From Blasia pusilla (lineage: Eukaryota > Marchantiophyta > Marchantiopsida > Blasiales), in assembly GCA_050084515.1 (NCBI GenBank), contig CM114271.1, forward strand, positions 2,604,001-2,668,000: DNA of 64,000 nucleotides, given 5' to 3'. A program made the translations under genes and the position numbers. Numbering within the stretch: position 1 is the first letter of the stretch; every line of letters starts with the position of its first letter. Of this stretch, positions 23,427-35,865 are shown one piece after another. The notes under the pieces are model-generated. The model saw nothing but the letters and a program-made list of their open reading frames with translations, had not been told where the DNA came from and searched no databases.

Positions 23427-26029
23427 ATCCGAGTGTCTTACTTTGTCGAAACCTGGTTGCTATAGGATAATTTGGTGGGAAACCAAGTCAAGTGCTACCT
23501 CTAGTATACACCATAAACTCACTCTAAAGAGACTCCTAATCATACCCGACGTTTTTAAATTTTTATTTTTTTTCCCTTTCTTGTCTTACAGTCTCAGGCC
23601 CATGTCGGACAATTTTTTGGTTTTGGATTACAATCTCTCTATAGTAGGCCTTCCCTCCTTAGATGTAGCGGTGACATAATAGTGGAAGAAGAAATGAAAG
23701 ATATGATGAGACCTTATCCATATGGTCAAGTGCAGTCCTAGCTAACGGGAGAAGGGACGCATGATAGAGCTCATCTCAAACATCATGGGGGATCCTATGG
23801 GATAACCCCATACATGAAGAGCAAGTCTAAAAGAGATCTATGATGTTGCCAAGGTGGGACCTCAACCACTTCCATGAGTCAACAAGATATTCGATGTGTT
23901 AGATTCTTGGCAATTGAAAAGGTCTTAATTGTTGTCTAGTGGAATTGAGGCAATGTGATGGAATGGAAACTCCTCATGGTCCTCAAGTATTGCCAATGAC
24001 TTCAGATTGCCATTAGAATGGAACACAAGTACACATTAGTGAGAGTAGAGTCCAAACGAGGAGATGATAGTTTGATAGCATCACTTGAGAAAGCAAGACT
24101 TGGTGAAGGTTGTTTCTATTGATTTCTATTTATAGTCAATTTTGGTAAAAGAACATGCGACTCCTAGTAATGAAAGCAATCGTGGGCATGAAGTATTTAT
24201 TTAGATTAGCCCTCAACTTTGAGTTTACATGACGTACATTCTAGCACAACATGAAGTCTTTAACAAGTTTGGTTGTTTCAAAATACCATTTTAAGAGACA
24301 CTTTTGATACGGGTTTGAGTTTGAAATCTCTTATGCCTATTCATCTTATCCTCTTATGCTCTTTGATATTAAATAGTCTATAGCAGTTTGAAGTGATGCT
24401 AAAAGTTTTTATTTTGGAAATTTTTTTTGATATCAAACTTATATTGATTATGTGGTTGGTGAAAGGACACCATACAATTTCAAGGGACTTTCTTTCTCTT
24501 TTTTTTTTTCATTCACGTGGGAGTCTCCATGGTTGAAGTTTGGATGAATAAGTTGAATAGATGAATGAGGGAACTTGTACATGAACCAACCAACACTCTT
24601 CAAGCCATAAAGTAATTGAAATATGTAATGTTGGATGACACCATCTTTGAGAGTAGTGATGTTGAGAAATCCACTATTTATCACCTTTCAAACCCTCGCC
24701 CACGGAGTTAGTGCAACAAGTAATGTCAGATCACACCAAAATTTAACCTAGACTAGTTATGCTAAGAGATCTACCATTTGTTGACTTTGAGACCCTCACC
24801 CATAGATTTATGTTTTGTGAACACTTCTTTCGAGAGTTAGCCCCACAAATGAGCCTTTGCCCTTAGTGTTTTTTAATGAAGACTTCAATTTAATGTACTT
24901 CTACTACATATAGTTCAATTCACTCATTGGTAGTGGAAGTTTCCTTATTTCCTTGTGGTTTCTTTTCCTAGAGAAACCCTTTTTTCTTCTTTTTTCTCGT
25001 AGGTTTTGTTTTCTAAAACCAAAGAAAATCTCAAGTGATCAATGCCAATCTTCAATATCATTTCAGTCAATCTTTCCATACCCCCAAGGTTTTAAGAAAG
25101 TGATATTTGGACATACTTCACTATTCCAAAAATCCCCCAAGAAGGTCCCAAAAGAATGATTTATACACACATGTCACCAAGGGTAGTTAACGGCCTTTCC
25201 AACCTCAACCTCACTTGTAACTCTACTAGACTACAACTAACACACCAAATTGATGAAAATCTTTATCTCACATATGAAAGAGTCCATGTATACATACATC
25301 TTAGTTAAGTTATGAACACGTTCCTACACATACATATTACACTCTGGTATTTACATTTTGATGGAGCAAAACAAGAACCTCCTCAAGTCCCTTGTTATGT
25401 GTAGAGGTTGTTGTTTTTGGGGCTATTTTTTGGGGGGAAGAGTTGTTTCCTCTTCTGCAAACACAAAGAGAGAGACTGTACTCATTAAGTAGTGCATGTC
25501 GTAGCCTTGCGACCATAGACCCGCGCCCTGGTTGGACGGTGCTTGAGACTGGGATGGGTGTAGAGAGAGAAGCAAGTGAAGAAGGTACCATATGAGAGGA
25601 GGGAGACACTCTCATATAGTGTGAGTGCTGACCAAACAACGTGTTTGTGCGGAGCTTCCAAGTGTCAACCAAGAAGCTCTTCACCACACCATCTACTTTA
25701 CCTGATTGGGATCCCCAATAGACACATTACTTAAAGGTCTGTGACTTTGGGCAATGAATCAAGGCTACTGAATGTGTTGAACAATTCTGGTGCTACCCGA
25801 CTTAGCAATATCAAAGATATGCTCTTGCTCTGTGTGTTGTGAATTTTGCGCAGGAGACCAAGTAATGACTAGAGGTTTCGTCCCCATCGTCACACAAGGC
25901 GCAAGAGTTTAGTTGTGTTCCCATCCTCGCTTTTCTTATGGTTCAAGGGGATTGCCCCATCCTGAACTTGAACTTGAGCCGGGTTCCCAAGCAAGGGGTT
26001 CCCATAAATAGTTCTTCAGTTCTGCCCTC
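23427..26029. other. Intergenic DNA, no gene seen
   Basis: AT-rich sequence with many stops in all frames. No RNA gene or complete element was recognised. The 3' end of the LINE at 26 kb may reach into the last few hundred bases. Confidence 0.4.
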
Positions 26030-26639
26030 TCGCGATATACCGTCAAAAGAGAGAGGTCAGACATTTTCATGGCTTCCTCCATCTTTGTTCTGCTTTGTGA
26101 GCGTTTGCCCCCTTGCTTTGGTTATGGTATCCACGAATGCTTTCTCATCTTGCTCCCACAGTTCGAACTGCTTTGGGAGCTTGGATGCTTGCACAATCTC
26201 TTGAACCTTTTTCGCCCAAGATTTGGCATGTTTTTCGGGTCTTCTTTGGGTCCAGTTTTCCCAATCACCTCTTTAGGATAGCGATGGGAGTCCATTGTCT
26301 CCAGCTGCCTCCGCCATTTCAACTTGGCGATGTCGCGTCTATCCTCCAAGGGTTCCACACCTAGTTTTGATCTCACACCAACGCTGGCTGTTCGTGATGA
26401 AGTTGACATCATACCCAAACGCCTTGCCGCACGACTTCAAGCCTATCCCTTTGTTTGGTGTTGGCATCCCACACTGCTGCCCGTATTCCAGCGAGGGACG
26501 AATGGTATGCAAAATGACACAACGCTTTACTTCGATGTGATGTCCCAAGATCAGAGAAATCTGGACAGACCTTTCACCTTCTTGTGGCCTTTCTCGGTAG
26601 TCTTCTTAATGTGTGCATCCCACATGCAATCTTCCGAGA

Positions 26640-27415
26640 ATTCTATGCCCAGATAGGTGTAGGTAGCCACACGGGGATCTCTTGGTCACCCGAGTACCCT
26701 TTGTTGGTCTTGGTCCTCCTCCTTACCATTGAAAATCATCACACCGCACTTCAAGACATTTGCCTCCATGCCCCACATGTCACACCAGATTTTGGTCGGG
26801 AGATCATCTCTTGGAGTTTCTCTCCTGTTTCCTCGAGGCCACCAAAGTCATCAGCAAACATCAGGGCAACAATAGAGAGCTGTTGCCCACCCGTATGCCT
26901 AGTCCACTATCCTCCATTTCTTCCAATAGGGAATTCACGAAAATGTTGAAGAGGATGGGGAGAGCGGGCATCCTTGAGCCACTCCTTGCTTGATGTCGAA
27001 TGTCCCACTCTTTTGGCCATTCACCAGAACTCTACTCTCCTTGTGTTCGGTACATCTTCTCCACCACCCTCCACATTTTCCCTCTCGCCCCGCCTTCCAC
27101 AAGGCTATAAGAAAGCCCGTCCACGCCATACAATGTCATATGCCTTCTTGAGGTCCAAGAAGAAGCAATAGGTGGGTTTCCCTCTTTTTCCTACCCTGGA
27201 TGATCTGATGAAGGTGAAGATGTGGTCCACGCATCCTCGGGCTTGCCGGAAGCCAACCTGGCCTTGATGATGAAATTCTCCTCCGGTGCACAGAGATCCT
27301 ATTGTTGAGTATACGGCAAAGGAGCTTCCCGACTACACTCAAGCAATGTAATACCCCTGTAGTTTCAGGGTCTTCTCCCTCACCCTTCTTGAAGAGGTTC
27401 ACGATGACTCCCATC
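26640..27415 (-). pseudogene. LINE reverse transcriptase remnant
   Basis: On the minus strand, IVNLFKKGEGEDPETTGVLH followed by SVVGKLLCRILNNRIS (27400-27290) matches RT blocks 1-2 of non-LTR elements. GTFDIKQGVAQGCPLSP (about 27000) is block 4. LFNIFVNSLLEEMED follows. The catalytic block reads LMFADDFGG, with FADD encoded at 26847-26858. The pieces lie in different frames. Confidence 0.8.
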
Positions 27416-28379
27416 CGCCATCTTTGTGGGATGACTTCTGCCCGCTTGAGACCAGGTTGAAGAGACTCACTAGAGAACGAGCCATAGCAAAGATCGCCAT
27501 ACTTTATGACTCATTCACAAGCTCATCACCACCGCCTGCTTTGTGGTTCACAAGTTCTTTGATCGCTGCTCCCACCTCAGCCAGGAGAACCAATCATTAT
27601 ATCGTTGCCCATCTCAACCTCATCATCTGCCTTGTCCCGTTGTATCTTTACAAAATCCTCCACCACCCTCTCAAAGTTTTGCTCTTCAAGGGATGTCCGA
27701 GCGGGCTTCCTGCCTAACTCCTTGTAATGGCCTTCCAACACATGTCGGATCTGTTTAGCTGTGGTCACCATTCCACTGTCTTTTCTCTTCAAGGCCTTTA
27801 CGTCGTTTCGCCCCTGGCCTTGCTCAATTTCTGCACTTCCATCCAGAACTTTTTCTGATTCTCAGTGAAATTCTCATTGATGGATGAGTATGTGGCTTGG
27901 TTCATTTTCTTCTTGTGCATGCGCACGAGAAGATGAGTTTCCTTGCGTAGGGCCACATACTCTGCCCACAAGGATGCATCGTCCCTGGCTTGGGCACTTG
28001 TGACATACGCTTCCCTTCGTTTGGCAATGGCTGCCTTGAGTTCCAAGGACCACCATTTGATGGCTCTGCCGCATATTATCAATTTCCTGCCGACAGCAAT
28101 CTCGGCAGCATCTGTCACTCCACGCTCCCATCATGCCAGCACCATGTCCACAGTTGTTCTTGTGAACCCAAAGGTCTTGACGGTAGATTCAATGAAAGTG
28201 TCAAATGCCAAGAGATTTTCTTCCAGCTTGCCAATGTACACCTTCTTGTTGCCCTCATCTTGGAAGTCCTCTATCCTCCATTTCTTGATCACCCTCTTCA
28301 CTGGTTTGGTCGAGCATTTTAGCCTTTGCTGCAACTCTGTCCAGACCAATGAATGATCTAATCTTCAAATGTCTGTCGC

Positions 28380-29046
28380 ATCCATTGTGATCTTCCCACT
28401 GCGTGTGTAGAGTTCCTCATCCACAGCTATGTAGTCCATAATGGAGCTCTCATTCTCCTTGAAGTTGACCCTAGTCCAAGCCGGGGATCCCACCTTATGC
28501 CTATCATTAAGTGCCATCGTTGAAGTTCCCTCAACATCGTGATCAGCCGTGTGCCATTGCCATTCACTCTCACATCTCCAAACATCCCGATCTCCGCTGG
28601 GGATCGGGTGCCTTGCCCCACCCAGCTGTTGAAGTCTCCCAGCAAGACTATGTTCCCCTTTGTCTAGAACCCAAGGCAATCAGTTTTCACACTATCAAAC
28701 GCTGCCCTCTGTTCAGCAGATTCACTGTTTGTAGGCATGTAAGTACACCCGATATACATATCCCACGAGTTGCACTCAGCTTGGACTTTGACCCATATGT
28801 GTTCATACTCGAGCCCTGTGCTCATGATCTCACACTGCCCACCATGAAGTCTCGATGAAGAACCCGACACCCTTCATACCTTTTGTTGTTCTTTGGAGTG
28901 CACATCTTTCCAAACCATGCATAGTGTGGTACATGGGGTATCTCCATTAACTTGGTTTCCCAAGTTTCTGACCCCCATATATGTATTTGATTTTTCAGCA
29001 AAACTTCAGCAACCTCCATTTGCTTCATTGCATGGGTCGAGTCCAC
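28380..29046 (-). pseudogene. LINE endonuclease (EEP/APE-like) remnant
   Basis: Minus-strand fragments give LLKNQIHIWGSETW (the glutamate-containing region), then YIGCTYMPTN, then GDFNSW near 28635 (the GDFN catalytic signature of the exonuclease-endonuclease-phosphatase fold) and finally a MDYIAVDEELY block corresponding to the SxxDYI region. They lie in different frames, so at least two frameshifts have occurred. The enzyme would nick target DNA to prime reverse transcription. Confidence 0.7.
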
Positions 29047-29378
29047 AAAAGTTCAGTACCCAAACGGAGACTGTCACTAAGTGGGTTGGGGATCGGCGGG
29101 CACGCTTTTGGCGTCGGTGTGGCTTCTTGCGACATGGAACCTCTTCATGTGCAGGCTCTTCATCGCTGGTCCCTTGAGAACACTAAAGACATTAGGTGTG
29201 TAGATCACCAGCGGTTTTGTGGAGATGGGCCTTTCCTTCAAGCTGGAACCACCTCGACTACCATAGCCCTCAGTTGTAGGCACATCTCAGATCTTGAGAC
29301 ACCTGGTTTTTGTGGCAAGCCAAGTATTGGCCTCCTCGCCCTTGATTGACGCCTTGAAGATACATTGATTGCCGTTCA

Positions 29379-29714
29379 TCATCCGAGTAACCCTAGCAGA
29401 GCTGTGAATTCAAAGCCCAAAGCTGCACAAGACATGATCTTAAATGAGACAAAGTCTTGTGGGGACGACACGAAAATGATCATGTGGAACCGTGGTCTCC
29501 TCCTGTAGACCAGATTGAACTCGCTGCCCAGGTCCGAACTCTGGGGGGCCTTTGAGCGTCTCACATAAACATGCCGGTATTCCCCACCCAGCTTGGGGAT
29601 GTTGGGCTTTGGTATGCGCCTTTGATAGGTGAACTGATACTCCTCACAAGCTTGGGAGGATGGAGATATGTTGGGCTCAAGGCCGCTGATTATATGTAGA
29701 AGTTTGGCAAACAA
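29379..29714 (-). CDS. Short open frame with three YxxxYxRR-like repeats, possibly LINE 5' ORF
   Basis: The 111-codon minus-strand frame includes three similar motifs, YQFTYQRR, YRHVYVRR and FNLVYRRR, spaced about 22-28 residues apart. The basic repeats could bind nucleic acid. It lies directly 5' of the LINE on the same strand, so it may be part of the same element. No family was recognised and the start codon is uncertain. Confidence 0.35.
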   Translation of the reverse strand: MFAKLLHIISGLEPNISPSSQACEEYQFTYQRRIPKPNIPKLGGEYRHVYVRRSKAPQSSDLGSEFNLVYRRRPRFHMIIFVSSPQDFVSFKIMSCAALGFEFTALLGLLG

Positions 29715-29820
29715 CTGATTTAGGATCTGGGGAGAATGTTTAAGCTCCCAGTCCGAGAGTCCAGACAGGGACTCGCTGTCCTATTTGTGCGGAGGGGCTG
29801 CCTCCAAGCGGCAGGGTGCC

Positions 29821-30458
<638 letters not shown>

Positions 30459-30770
30459 TGTCTTGCGCCTACTCCTCTTGAACATCAATCTAATATATTG
30501 CCGAAGCACACGTTCAAAAGGTCACGCTCACTCTGCTGATTTGCACCCAAACATCTCGCCAAACACACTATGATTAGTCTTGATTTGAATCAATCAGCCT
30601 TCTAACTCCACGAATACTCAACTTGGATAATACATCACGCTCAAAAGGTCCTAATTTCTCACTTCCTAACACGAAAAAATCTTTAAAGACTTGGGACATA
30701 CTTTCTAGATAGTCTAGGCATCTAAAATGACGCTTACACACCTAGCGGTCCCAAATGTTCAATATATTGA
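30459..30770 (-). mobile_element. Truncated gypsy LTR fragment
   Basis: The sequence aligns by eye to the start of the chromovirus LTR at 42154: TGTCxTGCGCCTACTC, CTTGAAC.TxAATCT, AGGTCACGCTC, GACTTGGGACATACTT and CCTAGCGGT. It is AT-richer and more diverged than the other copies and stops after about 310 bp. Strand is given relative to the full chromovirus. Confidence 0.65.
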
Positions 30771-30816
30771 AGACTAAGTTGCAGTCAAGCTCATCAGATA
30801 TCTGAACCGCTACATT

Positions 30817-32160
30817 TGAAACTCACACAAAGTAGGGAAGCTTAATCTTGGTTAGTCAGTTAAGCGCGATTATTTTAACTAGGGTTAGTTAATCACAGTT
30901 AGTCTAACTCGAGACTGTGGTTAAGATTAGGGTTAGGTTTGCTTGTACATACCCTATATAATTAAGAAGGGGACCAACCTCCATTCATTCTCTCATTGCA
31001 AATTTTTTTTCTCCATGGTGGTGTGTGAGTGTGAGAGCCGTTTCCCACCAATTATGCTTCTTTAGTAGTTTTCTACATGGTATTAGAGCGATACGAGAAC
31101 ATCAGTTGAAATTAAATGGTGTTAAAGGAGAGAAGAGAGGCAAGAGAAGGCAAAGTTACAGTTTGGGAGAAGGAAATTTTGTTCATAAGTCAGTGGGTGC
31201 AGATTTCAGGTGGAGTTATGACAGTGACAAAACTTTGCAGGCATTTTTAAGGGCTTTCCCGTTCGATTTTTCCATCTGGGTCCGCAACAGTCAAAAAAAT
31301 GCCAATGAGTTCATGATTTCATGTAGAGCGCATCGAGAGCTTTCCAACGCATCCAAAATCGCTCAATTTTGACATTATGAGCTCTTGCAGTATAAATTTG
31401 AATGTAGGAAAGTGCAATTAGTGAAGAAAAGTTGTGAAGTTTGCTCTCTATATGCTAATTTCAACTAGTTCTTTCATAAAATTGATCAATTTTGGCAAAT
31501 TTCAAGTCCATTTCTATTGTGGAGTAGTCTATGCTTCAATTGGAGCAGTGGAGAGCTTGAAATTATAGTTTTATGAGTAAAATCGCTCCTCATGAAATAT
31601 TCCTCAACAACAATCAGAAGCAAGAAGCTAGATAAGCAAAATTACAATGTCTAGAAGTTTCGTATGAAACAATTTCTCATGGGTTAAGAACTATGAGATC
31701 TTGTTACAAGTGATAAGGCAAAGCTAGAAGGTGACTCAATAGACTTGAATGTTTACGCTTGGAAAAAAGGCGCAAGGCAAGTAATTCACTACATTTCAAT
31801 AACGATCAGTTTGCCAATGATAGGTCACATTCCAGATGTTGATAGTCCGAAGGAGGCCTAGGATGCATTGGAAAAGCTGTTCCAGACATCTACAAAGGCC
31901 AGAAAGCTTCAATTGAAATAACAATTGAACAAAGTGAGGAAAGAATCGTAGAGCATCAATGACTATATTTTGAGTGTGACATATTGTTGATAAATTGAAC
32001 AATACTGGAGTGAGAGTAGAAGATGATGATCTGATTCAGTTCACTCTTCAAGGCCTTCCAAAGGATTACAAATCCTTTGAGACATCTATCTTTGTAAGAG
32101 AGAGGTATCCAACCTTTCAAGAGTTAGTCCCACTGTTAATCAGTAACCTCACAAGCTAAA
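30817..32160 (+). mobile_element. Truncated copia element: LTR, primer site and gag fragment
   Basis: The LTR runs from about 30817 (TGAAACTCACAC) to 31077 (TTTTCTACA) and holds a TATATAA box near 30956. It is followed at once by TGGTATTAGAGC (31078-31089), the Met-tRNA-type primer site typical of plant copia elements. Downstream, a frameshifted gag is readable: KARKLQLK and QLNKVRKE (about 31900-31950), then LIQFTLQGLPKDYKSFETSI (about 32033-32092), which match the copia gag (UBN2-type) domain. There is no pol and no 3' LTR; the element is cut off before the GC-rich repeat. Confidence 0.75.
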
Positions 32161-32199
32161 TGATTCAGTAGTATGGAGCCGGTGAAAGATCCTGCAATC

Positions 32200-32740
32200 G
32201 TGCTCACAGGAGATGGCACTCGGCATCAAGGTTGCACGGAAACGGACAAGTCCGTCCATGGGACGCACATCACCACGGACATGGAACACCAGATGCGAGC
32301 ACGGGTTTTTATGTAACCCATATCGAGCGCACGGGCTCCACTTGCGAGCTCCGATGAAAAGTGCAGGCCTCAGTCGCGACGCGGGCGGCAAGCAAGCGCA
32401 ACGTGCGGGCTAGGTCGCATGCTTGTTGCGGGCTAGGATGCCGGCCGCGAAGCACGCGTCCGGGCTGATTACGGGTCAATTGTGGGCCTCCGAGCCCGCA
32501 AGCGGGCTGCTTGCGGGCGAGGGCGCGGGCTCCCATGCGGGCTGCCCAACCCACTCACGGGCTCGTCGCGGGCCTTGGAGCCCTTGTGTAGGCTAGGTCG
32601 CGAGCCGCCAAGCCCATGTGTGGGCTGATTGCGGACCTAAGAGCCTAATGCGGGCTCGCATGCGGGTCACTAGGCCCTAGAGCCTGTTTGCGGGCTACGT
32701 CACGGGCCGCGGAGCCCTCGAGCGGACTGCTTTCCTTAGT
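32200..32740. repeat. GC-rich degenerate repeat (GCGGGCT motif)
   Basis: From about 32395 the word GCGGGCT or its variants recur every 20-45 bases, with GTCGCGGGCC and GAGCCC between them. GC content is far above both flanks. The unit is too diverged for a firm consensus. No protein is recognised. Confidence 0.55.
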
Positions 32741-32744
32741 CCAT

Positions 32745-33750
32745 TGTTTTCGTGCGTCTACTCTTCTTGAACGTTAATCTTTGTTTGTTGCGGGAGCGTG
32801 CGTTCGGTAGGTCACGCTCTCAACGTTGATCTGCATCCAAACACGCACTCTCGTTAGTTGGGTTTAGATCAATCAGCGGGCTAACTTTCTGAGGTCTCGT
32901 CTCGGTCTCTTATCGAGCTCAACCTTCCTAGTTTCGTAGTTTATAACATAGGAAAGTCTCGAAAGACTTGGGACAGACTTTCTGGTCGGTTCAGGAACCT
33001 TAAACGGCGTTTTGTGCCAAGAAATTCCAAATGTTCCATGGACATCAAATGAGTCCCTAATTGAGACTCACACAAAATGAATGAAGGGTCGGAATCCAAG
33101 TGTGGCGTATAAAGTCCACTCCCTTGGATCAGATTTGGGTTTTGAGTTCCAAGGCCATACTCTCGTGCCCTTGAGACGCCGTTTGGTGCTCAAAGTGGGG
33201 TTTGTGTTCCAAGACATCTTGGAAAGACTCCATCTTACTAGTACGTTTGGGGATCTCCGGGGTCCTCCTAACTTTAGGGAAAGACAGCCGGGCCCCTCAA
33301 ATTGGCCCTCAACCCGATTGCTCTCACAATCATTTTTGGACAATATCTCAGTCTGTACTAATGCGTTTGTTGAGATCTTTGGTGCGTTGGAAGCGTCTCA
33401 AGATAAGGTTTCTAACGCGCCCTTACTTGGAGCTAAAATTTATGTTTCAAAACATAGTCAAATTCCCCAAACGCTAGTCGTGTTCCAAAACTAGTTCTCA
33501 CCTCTTTAGCAATCAACCTTCCAAGACTCAACTCATCACACGTCTTGGTTCTCGTTTGGTCTAGGTTTCCTGATCGTGACCACTACCGCATGAAACGTAC
33601 AACTTTGTTCTGCGTTTTGTCCCTTGGACTTTTCCAAGAGACCTTCCAAAAGCCTCTCCAAAGCGCGATCATTGTCGCGTGAGTCCACTTGAGTTCTGAT
33701 GTTCCGCTTGGTGCCTATCTGGTGTTCGTTTGGTTATGAGGGTCCCGAAA
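32745..33750 (-). mobile_element. Solo LTR of the chromovirus family, diverged
   Basis: The roughly 1-kb segment aligns along its full length with the LTRs at 42154-43170 and 48108-49126, from CTTGAACGTTAATC to GGTTATGAGGGTC, but with many substitutions. There is no internal region on either side. I could not identify a target duplication. A solo LTR is the usual product of recombination between the two LTRs of a full element. Confidence 0.8.
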
Positions 33751-33789
33751 ATTGTGGGATCTTGGTGTACATGCATGAGTCCATTTTTG

Positions 33790-35865
33790 TGTTTGTGGAC
33801 CTACGTATATGTTGGGAAGATTGATAATGTGTGTTGTGTAGACATATAGACATAATCATCGATGGGGATTATGTATGCGCATAATATGGATGACCATAAG
33901 GGGATAAGTAGATTGGGGAAGGAGGAGGATCCGAAGAAAGAGTGAGAATAAGGGTAGAAAGACAAGAATTGCAAGCAAGGTTGAGATGAGATATATAAGG
34001 ATGGCAAAGTAGTAGGATTCGGTAGTAATGGATTGAGATTATGATGAATAAGAAGGGACAAAGAGGGGAATAGAGGAGGATAAGGAAGAAAAGTATGGAG
34101 GATAATGGTTGTATGAGTATATAGAGGAAATTTGCAAAGCTATGATGAGGAGGGGAATAAGGGGGAGAGCTTACAGTTGAAGGAGGGTATATAACACAAG
34201 ATAAGAAAGTAAATGGATTCTTCATGTTCATATCCATAGAACCAAAAATAGACATGTCATTTAAGACAAGAGCATACTTATGAACCGTAATTTTATGAAA
34301 ATATGAGGATAAAGACCATAATAAAAATAATAGAATCCATCCAAAAATAGATTTAGAAGGAAAGAATAAGATTAGACAAAAATACATTCATGATTGAAAG
34401 TATTTTTGTCTAATCCCTAAGACAAAAATATTTAGAATAGCCTAAACTATAAGAAACATAAGAAGCACGTGATAAGGAGAAGTGACATGTATGGTATCAA
34501 AAGAAGTGGCACAAGAATATGAATTTATAATGCTTTTAAGGAGATAGCAAATATAGGGATGGGCGAAGTAGTAAGATAAAGTGCTGAAAGAGCAAGGAAG
34601 ACATATGAGAGGAATTGGCCTAAAACAAACTTGTAAAAAAATAGGTGCCAATAGAGAAAGAAAAAAAAACTAGAAAAATCACTTGGTATGATAAGAATGA
34701 GCTTGTAAAGACAATCGTAACAAGACCAAGCATACCAAAAACCGATATTCCAAGAGAAAGTTACAAAGGAAATTGCAAACACAAAAAAGAGGATGTGAGG
34801 AGGAAGTGAAAGCCGTCCACCGACGTTCGGTATGAAGAGATATAGTCGTAATGTTAGGCCCAACAACTACCAAAATATTGAGAAAATCAAGAGGAATCCT
34901 TCGAACCGATTTTAGCTCGGAATCACACTATAAGAAGAGCGCAATATTTGAAATTGCATTTAGGAATCTATTAGCATATGCATGAGAGTAGAAGGTCCAT
35001 ATATCCCAAAATTTTGGAAAATCTCAACATAAGTGGAAAAAAGGAAAACCCAAAATTCAAGCTTGAGAAGATGAACAAGTTTAGACTAATTTCAAAAATA
35101 TGAGAGCACAGTTGAAATGGTTACAAGCGAAACCCTCAATGATCCTCCATCTGCTCCTCAACGGTTGTCATTCCATTCCTCCTCTCCACTCCAACTTCAT
35201 TAATTTCCTCTCCAAATCCAACCCAACTAGCATTATAGATACATAACCCCAAAAAAATTGACCATTACTAACATAGGGAAGTTCCATTCCAAATAAAAAT
35301 TGTGAAATAAAAAATATCCACGAAGTCAAGAAGGTGTATAAAGTGATGTTGACGTAATTTTACGTCCCCATTCTTATCTTTTTTTATGATCTCCTTTACC
35401 ATTTTAATGTTTTTTTCAAAAATTTATTTATTTCTTTGCACAAACTTTATTTTATTTTTTCTTTTCTTTTTCATTACTTTTGTAAACGTGCATAACCCTA
35501 ATAAGGGTTATTTTAAACTCCTTTTATGAACAAACATTGAAGAACATAGTCACCAAATAAAAATAACAATTGCAAAACCACAAGAGTCAACGGACCCAAA
35601 GACCACAACAATCAAAGAATTAAAAAACATTAAATTCATAAATATAACATTAATTTGAAATTATTTCTTTCCTATATCGCTTTCCTACAAAATCATAAGA
35701 AACATCATCCTCTTTCAAAAGTCGCGAGCAAAGGACTAACCCCAATATGATGGTGGTGTTGACTACGAGTTTTCCTCGTCCATTTTTGTCGCGAAGACTC
35801 ATACGCTTTCTCTACCCTAAAACGCTTTCCTGACAAGAAAATTCAAGAGGTTTTTTTAAAGACTC
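33790..35865. other. AT-rich repeat DNA, no gene seen
   Basis: Stretches of GGA/GAA-rich sequence give long pseudo-hydrophobic frames on the minus strand that I regard as artefacts. The part at 33990-34110 is related to 15690-15830. Near 34372-34432 the words TAGACAAAAATA and TATTTTTGTCTA form overlapping inverted repeats. Confidence 0.4.

Larger units (their letters stand above)
26030..29300 (-). mobile_element. Decayed LINE (non-LTR retrotransposon) with endonuclease and reverse transcriptase remnants
   Basis: Reading 5' to 3' on the minus strand, fragments appear in LINE order: an endonuclease (about 29046-28380), a linker with KWWSLELKAAIAKRREAY (about 28060), an RT (about 27415-26640) and a 3' segment with DRRDIAKLKWRRQL (about 26340). 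Many frameshifts and stops separate them, so this copy is dead. The ends are approximate; I found no clear target duplication or terminal A-tract. Confidence 0.8.

Noticed and set aside
33801-34866. Hydrophobic minus-strand frames resembling membrane proteins
   Set aside because: They derive from purine-rich plus-strand repeats and lack any family motif; the region is repeat DNA.
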